A DNA stretch of 64,000 nucleotides, from assembly GCA_022360445.1 (NCBI GenBank), contig JAKSCV010000076.1, forward strand, positions 1-64,000, in the 5' to 3' direction. Shown here one piece after another: positions 20,088 through 28,417 of the stretch. The notes beneath the pieces were generated by a model. That model had not been told where the DNA came from and made no database searches. It was given only the letters and a program-made list of their open reading frames with translations. The translations under genes were made by a program, and so were the position numbers. Numbering within the stretch: the first letter of the stretch is position 1; each line of letters opens with the position of its first letter. The stretch is from Gammaproteobacteria bacterium (GTDB lineage: Bacteria > Pseudomonadota > Gammaproteobacteria > UBA5861).

Positions 20088-20630
20088 TTAGTGAAGCCGA
20101 TGAGTGTTCGCCGTTGACAATTGGAGTTCGTAGTAGATCAGTTGGACGCCCGTGCGGACATATTCTTCGATTTCAACATAGTCCGATTCGTTTTCATTGG
20201 TTTCATCCGGCGTACTGTTGGCCAGGCGGGCAATTTTAACAAAATCACTGATCAGCTCCGTGCTGTCTTCCGGCAAATGTTTAAACGCTTGGAGGCCGCC
20301 TTCGGTGATGCCAATAATAAAGCCTTGACACCAATGGCTCAGCGCTTGTGTTCTCATGTCGAGTGGGCTGTCTTGACCGGGAAGTAGTAGATGAAAATCA
20401 AAAGATTCTTCGCACAGCGATTGCGGTAGCTCTTTGCTGATCTCAGCGATGAGGTGATCAAGCTTGCCGGAATGTTGCTCATCATCGGGGGTGGGGAAAA
20501 TATGTTTTTGCCAGATCTTGGAGTCGGCTTCGTTCTTGGCGCAAAGGGTGCCAACAAGAATGCCATGGCATTCTGCTGCGGATGCGGGGGAACCACATTG
20601 CTTGAGGGCTGTTTCAAGTTCGTCGTACAT
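20088..20630 (-). CDS. ygfB: UPF0149 family protein YgfB
   Basis: A 180-residue YgfB/YecA-type helical protein: residues ECHGILVGTLCAK at about 19-31, WCQGFIIGITEGG in the middle, and ESDYVEIEEYVRTGVQLIY near the C-terminus are family features. In Pseudomonas a YgfB homologue modulates antibiotic-related gene expression; the molecular role here is inferred only from family. First gene of ygfB-pepP-ubiH, divergent from the zapA pair. Confidence 0.9.
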   Translation of the reverse strand: MYDELETALKQCGSPASAAECHGILVGTLCAKNEADSKIWQKHIFPTPDDEQHSGKLDHLIAEISKELPQSLCEESFDFHLLLPGQDSPLDMRTQALSHWCQGFIIGITEGGLQAFKHLPEDSTELISDFVKIARLANSTPDETNENESDYVEIEEYVRTGVQLIYYELQLSTANTHRLH

Positions 20631-20856
20631 ATATTATTTCGCAAGCGTCTGGTCGAGTATTGACTCGATACTCAATAGATTGGTTTTTTGTCCGAAACAA
20701 TGCCTAAGTATAAGGAAGTTTGGGATTCATTCCAGCATGGGTGATGCATTTCGCAAAAATTATTTGTTTAATCAATATCATGCAGGTTTCAGTCGGGGGT
20801 TATATTAAACTAATCGATTGACCCGACTAGGATCGGCACCTACTATTGGAAGCGTT

Positions 20857-21084
20857 ATGGAAAGTGTTTCAAAATCAACAGATCAACAGCTTGAACAGCT
20901 GGCAGAAGAGGTCCAACTGCTTGCGGACTTGTGTGCACGCTTAAAATCTGACATCCAAACGCTACAAGAACAGAATCAGTCGCTGTCACGTGAGCGTTCC
21001 GACTTGATTGAAAAAAATGAGCTAGCCAGGAGCCGTATTGAGGCGATGATCATACGTTTGAAAGCTATGGAAATATCGCGGTGA
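20857..21084 (+). CDS. TIGR02449-type small coiled-coil protein
   Basis: A 75-residue, almost wholly heptad-patterned protein (QQLEQLAEEVQLLADLCARL, then LQEQNQSLSRERSDLIEKN). It matches the small ZapB-like proteins encoded just before zapA in Pseudomonas-type genomes. ATG 20857 is used; the frame is open from 20818 without a ribosome site. The stop overlaps the zapA GTG as GTGA. A divisome role beside ZapA is inferred from position. Confidence 0.8.
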   Translation: MESVSKSTDQQLEQLAEEVQLLADLCARLKSDIQTLQEQNQSLSRERSDLIEKNELARSRIEAMIIRLKAMEISR

Positions 21085-21374
21085 GTGAAGAAAATATTCA
21101 GGTCAAAGTGCAAATACTCGACCGTGATTATCAGCTTGTCTGCAAGGAAGAGGAGCGTAATGACCTTGTCGCTGCGGCGCGCTATCTCGACGACAAAATG
21201 CGCGAAATGAGAGCACGAGGAGGCGTGGCTGGTACCGATCGGCTGGCTGTTGTAGCCGCGTTAAATATCGCACACGAGTTGTTGACTTTACGAGGTGAAC
21301 AGTCGACACTTTCATCACTGTCTTCGCGGGTAGCTGAAATCCGCACCATTGTTCAGAAGGCGTTGAAAGAATAA
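21081..21374 (+). CDS. zapA: Cell division protein ZapA
   Basis: A 97-residue ZapA: N-terminal beta strands (IQVKVQILDRDYQLVCKEEE), the conserved DLVAAARYLDDKMREMR, then DRLAVVAALNIAHELL and a C-terminal coiled coil. It crosslinks FtsZ filaments at midcell. The GTG start overlaps the preceding stop. The 6S RNA lies directly downstream, as in most gammaproteobacteria. Confidence 0.93.
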   Translation: MSEENIQVKVQILDRDYQLVCKEEERNDLVAAARYLDDKMREMRARGGVAGTDRLAVVAALNIAHELLTLRGEQSTLSSLSSRVAEIRTIVQKALKE

Positions 21375-21387
21375 CCGAGTATTGTGT

Positions 21388-21580
21388 TTTGGGCGCGATC
21401 TGCGGTGTTTGCTAGTTACTGGGGTACTCTTGAGCCTAATATCGAAACCCGGGTGCTTGATGCAGTCTGTTGTTGTGCAAGTCCGCTACGAGCGGAAAGC
21501 CTGATACAGGCCATTGGCTCCCACCTGAACCGACTGGTTCAAGGTCAAAAGTAACGGCGGCACGCGTGGAGAGCGTCCTC
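21388..21580 (+). ncRNA. ssrS: 6S RNA
   Basis: The region between zapA and the 5-formyl-THF cyclo-ligase gene is the standard site for ssrS. It carries recognisable pieces: GCGGTGTTTGC near the 5' side, CTTGAGCCTAATAT as the CCTGAGCC-type motif, the hairpin CCTGAACCGACTGGTTCAAGG near 21531-21552, and GGCGGCACGCG at the 3' closing stem. 6S RNA mimics an open promoter and sequesters sigma-70 RNA polymerase in stationary phase. Exact ends are estimated from pairing of GGGCGC (21391) with GAGCGTCC (21571). Confidence 0.78.
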
Positions 21581-21612
21581 CTCCCCCGTTTCAGACTAAA
21601 ACTTCTTCCGTA

Positions 21613-22209
21613 ATGACTTATGAACCACGGAGCCCAACGCTGATGCGTAAGCATATGCGCACAAAGCGGCTTGATTTGAGCGCGCCGCAGCTTCAGCAGC
21701 ATGCCGAGGCTGTGTGCGAGCGGTTGGTCGTTATGGATGTGTACCGATCTGCTCAACATATTGCCGTTTACTGGGCCGTGAACGGCGAGGTGGGGTTGGA
21801 CCCTGTGATTGAAGATGCCTGGGGGAAAGGTAAGCACGTTTATCTGCCCGTACTTGAAAACAAAGCATTGCTTTTCTCGCCCTATCGTCCGGATACTCCT
21901 TTAAAAAAGAACCGCCTTGGTTTGCCGGAGCCTGATGTTCACCCCTCAGCTGCGCTTTCTGGTAAAAATATGGATCTGGCGCTCATGCCATTGGTTGCTT
22001 TTGACTCACAAGGCCACCGAATGGGCATGGGCGGAGGGTTTTATGATCGCAGTTTTGCTTTCCGGCTGACCTCAAATACGAGGATGCGACCGGTCTTGCT
22101 CGGTATTGCTCACGACTTTCAGCGTGTTGACAGGGTTCACAGGGAACCTTGGGATGTGCCGTTAGATGGGGTCATCACCGAGTTTGCCACTTATCTGAGC
22201 AAGGCCTGA
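21613..22209 (+). CDS. 5-formyltetrahydrofolate cyclo-ligase
   Basis: A 198-residue YgfA/Fau enzyme converting 5-formyl-THF to 5,10-methenyl-THF with ATP. N-terminal RKHMRTKRLDLSAPQLQQHA and the C-terminal phosphate loop MGMGGGFYDRSF are diagnostic. It follows 6S RNA, the usual dicistronic arrangement. Its last 19 bases overlap the convergent ilvA end. Confidence 0.93.
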   Translation: MTYEPRSPTLMRKHMRTKRLDLSAPQLQQHAEAVCERLVVMDVYRSAQHIAVYWAVNGEVGLDPVIEDAWGKGKHVYLPVLENKALLFSPYRPDTPLKKNRLGLPEPDVHPSAALSGKNMDLALMPLVAFDSQGHRMGMGGGFYDRSFAFRLTSNTRMRPVLLGIAHDFQRVDRVHREPWDVPLDGVITEFATYLSKA

Positions 22210-23705
22210 TAAGCCGGGTTCTGGGTTTCCTCCCAGTAGGCATAACCCAGCTGTTCTAGTGAGGCCTCAAAGGCTGAGCTTTCTTCAGCAGGGACTTGAA
22301 TACCCGCCAGAACACGACCGTAAGCGGCTCCGTGATTGCGGTAGTGAAACAGGCTGATGTTCCACATACGTCCCAACGTATTCAAGAATACCGCAAGCGC
22401 GCCGGGTCGCTCCGGAAATTCGAAACGGAACAAGCGCTCGTCAGAAACGCCAGTCGCACGACCGCCAACCATATAGCGAACATGCAATTTGCTCATTTCA
22501 TCTCCCGTTAAGTCTGTTACCGCATAGCCCTTGCGTTCTAATTGTTTGAGCAGATCCGATAGCTCGTCAGGCTCACCCCGTAACTGAACGCCCGTAAAGA
22601 TGTGTGCTTCACCGTTATTCGCAAAGCGGTAGTTGAATTCCGTAATATTCCGCTTGCCGAGAGCCTGACAAAACTGGCGGAAACTGCCCACGCGCTCTGG
22701 AATAGCCGCCATCAGCAGTGCTTCGCGATTTTCGCCTATCTCCGCACGTTCAGCAATGTGCCGAAGTCGGTCAAAGTTGACATTCGCACCACTGGTAATG
22801 GCAATCAGCTGTTGTTTTTGCACGTGGTTTTTTTCAACATACTTTTTGATACCGGCGACGCTAATGGCCCCGGCCGGCTCCATTAGCGTGCGGGTATCTT
22901 CGAAGATATCTTTGATGGCGGCACAGGTTTCATCGACATTGACCTCAATGATTTCGTCCACATACTTTTGACACAAATCAAAACAGGCCTTGCCGACTTT
23001 TTTGACAGCGACGCCATCGGCAAACAACCCCACTTGGTCCAGCGTGATGCGCCGGCCTGCGGCCAACGATCGATTCATGGCATTGGCGTCGGCAGGTTCT
23101 ACGCCGATGATGCGAGTTTCTGGCTTCAAATACTTCATAAAGGCCGCAATCCCAGCTGCCAGCCCACCGCCACCGATCGGGATGAAAACAGCGTGTATAT
23201 CATCCGGATGTTGGCGACAAAGCTCGAGGCCGATCGTGCCTTGCCCGGCAATAGTGTCTGGGTCATCAAAGGGGTGAATAAAGCTGTAACCTTTTTCAGC
23301 TTCCAACTCGCGGGCATGGGTATAGGCATCATCATAAGTGTCACCGAAGAGAACCGCTTTGCCGCCGAGCATCTTGACGGCGTTGACTTTAATTTGCGGT
23401 GTGGTTCTGGGCATCACGATAATCGACTTAATGCCTAGTTTTGCAGCGGACTGGGCCACGCCCTGCGCATGGTTACCAGCGGATGCTGCAATGACGCCCT
23501 GCAAGTCAGGCTGTTTTTTCAGAGTATTGAATATTTTGTTGTAAGCGCCACGGCATTTGAATGAAAACACAGACTGCATATCTTCGCGTTTAAGCAGGAC
23601 CTCATTACCCAAACGTTTGGACAATGTAGGCGCGTGTTCCAGGGGTGTCTCGATGGCAACGTCATAGACGCGTGCCGAGAGTATTCTTTCGATGTAGTTA
23701 TCCAT
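22191..23705 (-). CDS. ilvA: Threonine ammonia-lyase, biosynthetic
   Basis: A 504-residue PLP enzyme making 2-oxobutanoate for isoleucine synthesis. The PLP lysine is in SVFSFKCRGAYNKI, the phosphate loop SAGNHAQGVAQSA, and the glycine loop IPIGGGGLAAGIA. Two ACT-like domains follow from about residue 325 (PERVGSFRQFCQALG and FEFPERPGALAVFLN), the form subject to isoleucine inhibition in the family. Divergent from dps. Confidence 0.96.
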   Translation of the reverse strand: MDNYIERILSARVYDVAIETPLEHAPTLSKRLGNEVLLKREDMQSVFSFKCRGAYNKIFNTLKKQPDLQGVIAASAGNHAQGVAQSAAKLGIKSIIVMPRTTPQIKVNAVKMLGGKAVLFGDTYDDAYTHARELEAEKGYSFIHPFDDPDTIAGQGTIGLELCRQHPDDIHAVFIPIGGGGLAAGIAAFMKYLKPETRIIGVEPADANAMNRSLAAGRRITLDQVGLFADGVAVKKVGKACFDLCQKYVDEIIEVNVDETCAAIKDIFEDTRTLMEPAGAISVAGIKKYVEKNHVQKQQLIAITSGANVNFDRLRHIAERAEIGENREALLMAAIPERVGSFRQFCQALGKRNITEFNYRFANNGEAHIFTGVQLRGEPDELSDLLKQLERKGYAVTDLTGDEMSKLHVRYMVGGRATGVSDERLFRFEFPERPGALAVFLNTLGRMWNISLFHYRNHGAAYGRVLAGIQVPAEESSAFEASLEQLGYAYWEETQNPAYQALLR

Positions 23706-23927
23706 GAATTTCCTTGGGCGTTGCCCAAAAAGGCCGACTGTACTAAACCGCCAGAGGTATTGCCAGATTCGGTCCTGTTATTCCAGCATGAGTGATACTA
23801 AAAGCGAGACTCAACATCATTTGACCTTTTTTGATCTAAAAAAATGAATATCTGTATCAGTTTAATCAGTTTTATTAACTCATCAGGGTATTTTATTGTA
23901 GACAACATACCCACACAGGAGATCACC

Positions 23928-24395
23928 ATGAAGGTTAATATCGGTATTTCGGAAGAAAATCGTGAAGCGATTGCCAAGGGCTTAAGTCACCTATTGGCCG
24001 ACAGCTACACCCTATACCTAAAAACACACAACTACCATTGGAATGTGACCGGCCCCATGTTCAATACACTGCACTTGATGTTTGAAAATCAGTACACCGA
24101 GCTTGCCACAGCCGTTGATGAGATTGCTGAGCGGATTCGAGCGCTTGGGTTTCCGGCACCGGGTTCCTATGCTGCATTCTCGGCGCTGAGCTCAATTGAA
24201 GAGGCTACCGGTAGTCCTTCGGCAGAAGAAATGATCAAGCAGCTGGTAGAAGGGCAGGAAGCGGTTGTCAGAACCGCGCGAGGAATTTTCCCGTTGGCCG
24301 ATGACGCCAGTGACGAACCCACCGCGGACTTGCTGACACAGCGGATGCAAGTGCATGAAAAAACTGCGTGGATGCTGCGCAGTTTGTTGAAATAA
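23928..24395 (+). CDS. dps: Dps-family DNA-binding/ferritin-like protein
   Basis: A 155-residue Dps. The ferroxidase ligands are visible in [14 protein letters not shown] and [22 protein letters not shown] 23928 has a strong ACAGGAGAT site; the frame opens earlier at 23844 but that part is non-conserved. Dps stores iron with H2O2 as oxidant and protects DNA. The N-terminus is short and not lysine-rich, so DNA binding is uncertain. The next gene is a peroxiredoxin, giving a peroxide-defence pair. Confidence 0.92.
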   Translation: MKVNIGISEENREAIAKGLSHLLADSYTLYLKTHNYHWNVTGPMFNTLHLMFENQYTELATAVDEIAERIRALGFPAPGSYAAFSALSSIEEATGSPSAEEMIKQLVEGQEAVVRTARGIFPLADDASDEPTADLLTQRMQVHEKTAWMLRSLLK

Positions 24396-24417
24396 AGAAT
24401 ACCTGGGGAGATTAGAC

Positions 24418-25152
24418 ATGTTAGCAAACAAAGAAGGGCAAAAAGTACCTACGGTTACGTTCCGTTTACGGGAGAATAATGACTGGGTACTCCTATCCAG
24501 TGATGCACTTTTCGCAAACAAAACCGTGATTGTTTTTTCACTACCCGGCGCATTTACGCCAACGTGTTCCTCGTCGCATGTACCGCGCTTCAACCAGCTT
24601 GCGCCTTACTTTAAAGCGAACGGAGTGGATGACATTATCTGCCTTTCTGTCAACGATGCTTTTGTGATGAATGCCTGGCAGAAAGAACAGCACGCCGAAC
24701 ACATTCACTTTATTGCTGATGGCAATGGGGCCTTCACCGAAGGGATGGGTTTATTGGTGGATAAGGACGACCTTGGTTTCGGCAAGCGTTCCTGGCGGTA
24801 TTCCATGCTGGTGCGCAACGGTGTGATTGAGAAAATGTTTATCGAGCCTGACCAACCTGGCGACCCATTTGAAGTTTCAGATGCGGATACTCTATTTGAA
24901 TATTTATATGGTGATGCAGAAAAACCGTTGGACGTTACTCTCTTAACACGGGAGGGTTGCCCTTTTTGTGCAAAAGCCAAGGCACTTTTGGCAGAGCGGG
25001 GTATTGAATATGAAGCACTTGAACTGAATCAGGACTATTCCTACCGTAGTTTGCGGGCCCTGGCCGCAGCGGATGCTTACCCACAAGTCTTTATCAACGG
25101 TGAGAAAATCGGGGGCTGTGATGATCTTGAAGCCTGGTTGAAAAAGCGGTAA
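24418..25152 (+). CDS. Hybrid peroxiredoxin-glutaredoxin
   Basis: A 244-residue fusion. Residues about 1-160 are a Prx5-type peroxiredoxin with [17 protein letters not shown] (peroxidatic Cys about 49). Residues about 168-244 are a glutaredoxin with active site [13 protein letters not shown] and the cis-Pro segment [14 protein letters not shown]. Such hybrids reduce H2O2 and alkyl peroxides with glutathione alone. It lies 22 bp after dps, likely cotranscribed. The site is CPFC rather than CPYC. Confidence 0.93.
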   Translation: MLANKEGQKVPTVTFRLRENNDWVLLSSDALFANKTVIVFSLPGAFTPTCSSSHVPRFNQLAPYFKANGVDDIICLSVNDAFVMNAWQKEQHAEHIHFIADGNGAFTEGMGLLVDKDDLGFGKRSWRYSMLVRNGVIEKMFIEPDQPGDPFEVSDADTLFEYLYGDAEKPLDVTLLTREGCPFCAKAKALLAERGIEYEALELNQDYSYRSLRALAAADAYPQVFINGEKIGGCDDLEAWLKKR

Positions 25153-25164
25153 CACCGTATACAC

Positions 25165-25197
25165 TGGGCTCTGCGTCAGGCCAGCAAGTAGAGCCCA
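25165..25197. terminator. Hairpin at the convergent end of the hybrid peroxiredoxin and transporter genes
   Basis: TGGGCTCT pairs with AGAGCCCA around a 17-base loop that contains the stop region of the minus-strand transporter. It could serve both convergent genes. No U-tract is present. Confidence 0.35.
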
Positions 25198-26576
25198 ATA
25201 CCACCCAGTAATGTGCAAGACAGAATATAACGGCCATTCCACTGGTAAGCCACTTGATGAGCGGTTTTGCTCGCCACTTGGGCCACAATCAGGTTACAAA
25301 TAGTGTAGGGCGAAGTACTGACCCCGACACCCCATCCGGAAAGATAGGCCAGGCCCATGGAAATGGGCGAGATGCCTAAGGACTCCGGTGTCGGCATGGC
25401 CGTGCTGAGAATAATGACAGACAGCATGGGGTGTAGGGTTAAATTGGCCATGACAATAATCATCAGAAAGACCAGCAGGGGCAGCCAGCTCACTGAGATA
25501 TCAAAGTAAGCGATGGCATCTGCGATCAACGTGGGTGGCAAGGTTTCTTTGATCAAAACCCCATAAAACCCGGCGCTGAACATCACAATGATTTCGATTC
25601 GGTAGCGAGGGAAAGTCTCTGTCATTTGAGTGATGAGGCGCTTTTGCATCCAGGCGCAGCCCAGCTTCCGGCCCAACGGGTACGACTGCATCAGCATCCA
25701 GATCAGTGCAGCGATGGGGGCGCAGGTCATCATGCCGACAACCATACGTGTATCCAGGGCTTTCTCCATCATCACCGAGGAGCCAAAAATAGCACCAATG
25801 AGCAACAGGAATGGCAAGTGGACTGTCCAGTTCAGCGGTGGGCCATCGCTCTGATAAGGTGGAGCGACGCGCCCCCGGAAGGTGATGCGATCATCCAGCC
25901 AGCCCAACAGCAAAAGTAGAATCACCGCCGCCAGTGCTGCCGGCACGAGCTGTTCCCACGACAGGCTTGGGATTGCCAACAGAACAATCGGCACCGAAAT
26001 CGACAGCGGCGACCAGGCCGGAACCATGGAAAAGCCTCGTTGGATTGCCATCAAAGAACGCCGTTCACGGGTTTTCAAGGTTTGGACACTGCCGCCAACA
26101 GAGGCCAAAGTGTTACTTTTTTTGACCATTGAGCCCAATAGGTTCAAAACGCCAATGCTTAAAATCAATCCAAAAAGATTACTGCCCACCGTTAAGGCGA
26201 GGTAGCGCCTTGAAGGGGGCTGCGTGAGCAGATGTCGGCCTGAAAGTTTGATGCGTTTGGACTTGTCCGAAGCGGCGCGTACAAAACCGAGTGCGACAAA
26301 GAACGTACTCAAAAAGGCTCCGAAAGCGATGCCTTCCTCGACAACGGCCCACGGAGACGTCATATGTGGCCAGAGCAGCGCGGCCAGCACGATAGCAAAG
26401 GCAATCATGACTTTCGTCATCATCGGGCTGGGCCCAATCTCAAGCGCCACATAGACCAGCATGGCCGCATTGGCGACGTGGTAGACAATGGGGAAACCAC
26501 CCGAAAGTTGATCAATCAATGTTGCAATCGCAACACAAGCCAATGCAAAGCCAGAAAGAGTTCGCCCTTTATTCAT
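25176..26576 (-). CDS. Uncharacterised multi-pass inner-membrane transporter-like protein
   Basis: A 466-residue protein with about 11-12 hydrophobic helices. A central cytoplasmic loop (about 105-130, ASDKSKRIKLSGRHLL) separates two halves. Helix-break patterns such as FSMVPAWSPLSISVPIVLL in one half and LAYLSGWGVGVSTSPYTICN in the other look like the paired re-entrant loops of ion-transporter-superfamily carriers (citrate/Na+:H+ type). This is inference from pattern; no substrate or family name is recognised. It is monocistronic. Confidence 0.8.
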   Translation of the reverse strand: MNKGRTLSGFALACVAIATLIDQLSGGFPIVYHVANAAMLVYVALEIGPSPMMTKVMIAFAIVLAALLWPHMTSPWAVVEEGIAFGAFLSTFFVALGFVRAASDKSKRIKLSGRHLLTQPPSRRYLALTVGSNLFGLILSIGVLNLLGSMVKKSNTLASVGGSVQTLKTRERRSLMAIQRGFSMVPAWSPLSISVPIVLLAIPSLSWEQLVPAALAAVILLLLLGWLDDRITFRGRVAPPYQSDGPPLNWTVHLPFLLLIGAIFGSSVMMEKALDTRMVVGMMTCAPIAALIWMLMQSYPLGRKLGCAWMQKRLITQMTETFPRYRIEIIVMFSAGFYGVLIKETLPPTLIADAIAYFDISVSWLPLLVFLMIIVMANLTLHPMLSVIILSTAMPTPESLGISPISMGLAYLSGWGVGVSTSPYTICNLIVAQVASKTAHQVAYQWNGRYILSCTLLGGIGLYLLA

Positions 26577-26632
26577 TACAATCCCAACCCGTCTTGCCTG
26601 ATCATTATTATTTTACTCAGTGGTAGCCTGTA

Positions 26633-26901
26633 CTAGATCCTGCTCACACTTATTAATTGACACCTGCCACACGCCATTTTTTGCTCTTTAGGCTCAGCGA
26701 GAGAGGTTTCATTATTCTAAATGAGCGGCGAGCAACGACGAATAGGCGATTTTAGCGATCAACCCCTCGGGCCACCTGCTATTTTCTCGCTCTTGTCGTG
26801 AGAGCTCGTTCATTTAGCCTGCTAAACCACGCTTTTCGCGTCTAAACTAGACGCTTTTAGCGATCAACAGGAGCAAATTAATGAGTGCGAACAGAACCTA
26901 G
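26633..26901. mobile_element. Miniature inverted-repeat element, family 1, copy A
   Basis: A 261-bp non-coding element (26637-26897) flanked on both sides by CTAG (26633-26636 and 26898-26901), a likely target duplication. Termini pair as ATCCTGCTCACAC...GTGCGAACAGAAC, with the pairing continuing inward through TTATTAATT/AATTAATGA. A 34-bp core at 26704-26737 (TTTCATTATTCTAAATGAGC onward) is about 80 percent identical to 58950-58983 in copy C. Inside are a GCGTCTA/TAGACGC hairpin and two TTTTAGCGATCAAC repeats. It fills most of the 395-bp gap between two minus-strand genes. Confidence 0.75.
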
Positions 26902-26930
26902 CTTATGCCGTGTACGAATAAAATACTACC

Positions 26931-26955
26931 TGCCCCTCGAGCGTTTGCGGGGGCA
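26931..26955 (-). terminator. Probable intrinsic terminator of the glycosyltransferase gene
   Basis: On the minus strand TGCCCC...GGGGCA forms a GC stem directly after the glycosyltransferase stop. It is followed by GGTAGTATTTTATTCG, a moderately T-rich tail. Confidence 0.55.
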
Positions 26956-26971
26956 ACAGGGTGGGAACGGT

Positions 26972-28123
26972 TTAAGCCAGTAACTCTGTGAATAAGGCTT
27001 CAGTCTTTTCAACCAGTTTGGCTGTTGTGAATTCATTGTCCAGCCGGACTTTCCCGGCCCGGCCCATGGTGGCCCGTAGAGAAGCATCCTGAAGCAATTT
27101 TCGAAAGCAATCAGTAAATCGTTCAACTGCGGCATCCGGGACGATGAAACCGGTTTCACCATCAACAACCAGTTCCGCGCATCCGCCTACATCACTGGCC
27201 ACGACAGGTTTGTGACAGGCCATATATTCCAGAATGACATTCGGACAGCCTTCCGAGTGACTGGCCAACACACAGATATCCATGGCATGGATCAAATCCG
27301 GCGCGTCGGTGCGCTGGCCGGTTAAAATGAAGCGCTCGTCCAGCTGGTGCTTGTGAATCATGGCCTGTAACTTCTCGTGCTTGTTGCCATAACCCATCGC
27401 CAGAAAGTAAACATTGTGGCCTTGGTCCCGCAGCTGGGCCATAGATTCAATCATGGACTCGTGATCTTTTTCGAACGTGTAACGCCCCACCATTCCAATG
27501 ACCATGGCATCGGCCGGAATTTTAAATTCTGCTCTCACTTCATTGGCCGGACGAAAATGATCAAAACGACTGATGTCCATTCCATTGTGAATAGTCTTCA
27601 CTTTGTTCTCATGAATACCCCAAACTTTTTTCAAGTGAGGGATGACATTGCCGGCATTGACAATGACGACATCAGTTACTTTTAACAATATTTTGTCCAC
27701 CCAAAAGTGATGCTTTTTTTTCCACGGGTCCATCCCGCGAATAGAGCAGATCACTTTCGGTCTTCCAGCCAGTTTGGCGGCTAAACGGCCATACGTATCG
27801 GATGTGAATAAATAGGTCTGGACAAGATCTGGCTTGATGTCTCTGAATAATTTCACCAGCGTTTTGAGTGTTTTCATATTAAAAAAGCCACTGTGCTCAA
27901 TGTGATGAATCGGGATATCGAGCATCTCAATCTGGGGGGCCAGCGTTTTGATCGAGGCATCCAGATTCACGAGGTGAAAGTCAAAGCGGTCGTGGGACGC
28001 GCCTTTTAAATATTCAATGACCTGCCGTTGAGCACCACCGACACTCAAGTTGTCGATCAGAATAACAATGCGTTTTTTTTCAGGCATAGGAAACAAAACC
28101 TTGTTGTTTTTGAAGAAGTCCAT
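26972..28123 (-). CDS. GT4-family glycosyltransferase
   Basis: A 383-residue retaining GT-B glycosyltransferase. The N-terminal acceptor domain starts KRIVILIDNLSVGGAQRQVI. The linker segment IPADAMVIGMVGRYTFEKDH opens the donor half, and the donor-binding EX7E motif is in SEGCPNVILEYMACHKPVV. A second ATG at 28087 (MPEKKRIV) fits the family N-terminus better; neither start has a clear ribosome site. It is isolated from other sugar genes, so its acceptor is unknown, though it could serve the distant exopolysaccharide block. Confidence 0.88.
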   Translation of the reverse strand: MDFFKNNKVLFPMPEKKRIVILIDNLSVGGAQRQVIEYLKGASHDRFDFHLVNLDASIKTLAPQIEMLDIPIHHIEHSGFFNMKTLKTLVKLFRDIKPDLVQTYLFTSDTYGRLAAKLAGRPKVICSIRGMDPWKKKHHFWVDKILLKVTDVVIVNAGNVIPHLKKVWGIHENKVKTIHNGMDISRFDHFRPANEVRAEFKIPADAMVIGMVGRYTFEKDHESMIESMAQLRDQGHNVYFLAMGYGNKHEKLQAMIHKHQLDERFILTGQRTDAPDLIHAMDICVLASHSEGCPNVILEYMACHKPVVASDVGGCAELVVDGETGFIVPDAAVERFTDCFRKLLQDASLRATMGRAGKVRLDNEFTTAKLVEKTEALFTELLA

Positions 28124-28364
28124 TGTGATCGATCAGGCGGCAACGCACCCAAACACCTCAAAGCCTGGTTGAGTCCCGCTGATATCTTGCGTATCTGTAT
28201 AGGAAACCTCTGAGCGCACTTGGAGCCCTCCATGTAGATAAGCCACTGCTATTTATAGAGGTTTTCGAGAACTTTGTACGTGAACCTTGCAGCGTATTGA
28301 GATAATCAAACAATAAATTATCGAGAGGGAAGCCGGTATCGTTTCGATTGGAACTAAAAGAGAA

Positions 28365-28387
28365 GCGCCTGATAGAGTACCAGGCGC
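28365..28387 (-). terminator. Probable intrinsic terminator of the 5'-nucleotidase-like gene
   Basis: A perfect GCGCCTG/CAGGCGC stem with a 9-base loop lies 30 bases after the stop. On the minus strand it is followed by TTCTCTTTTAGTTCC, a T-rich tail. Confidence 0.6.
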
Positions 28388-28417
28388 AAGAAGAAAGCCG
28401 AATGACATTATGCCGCT

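Noticed and set aside
22968-23438. Plus-strand frame of 156 residues opposite ilvA
   Set aside because: Antisense shadow of a highly conserved gene with no independent features.
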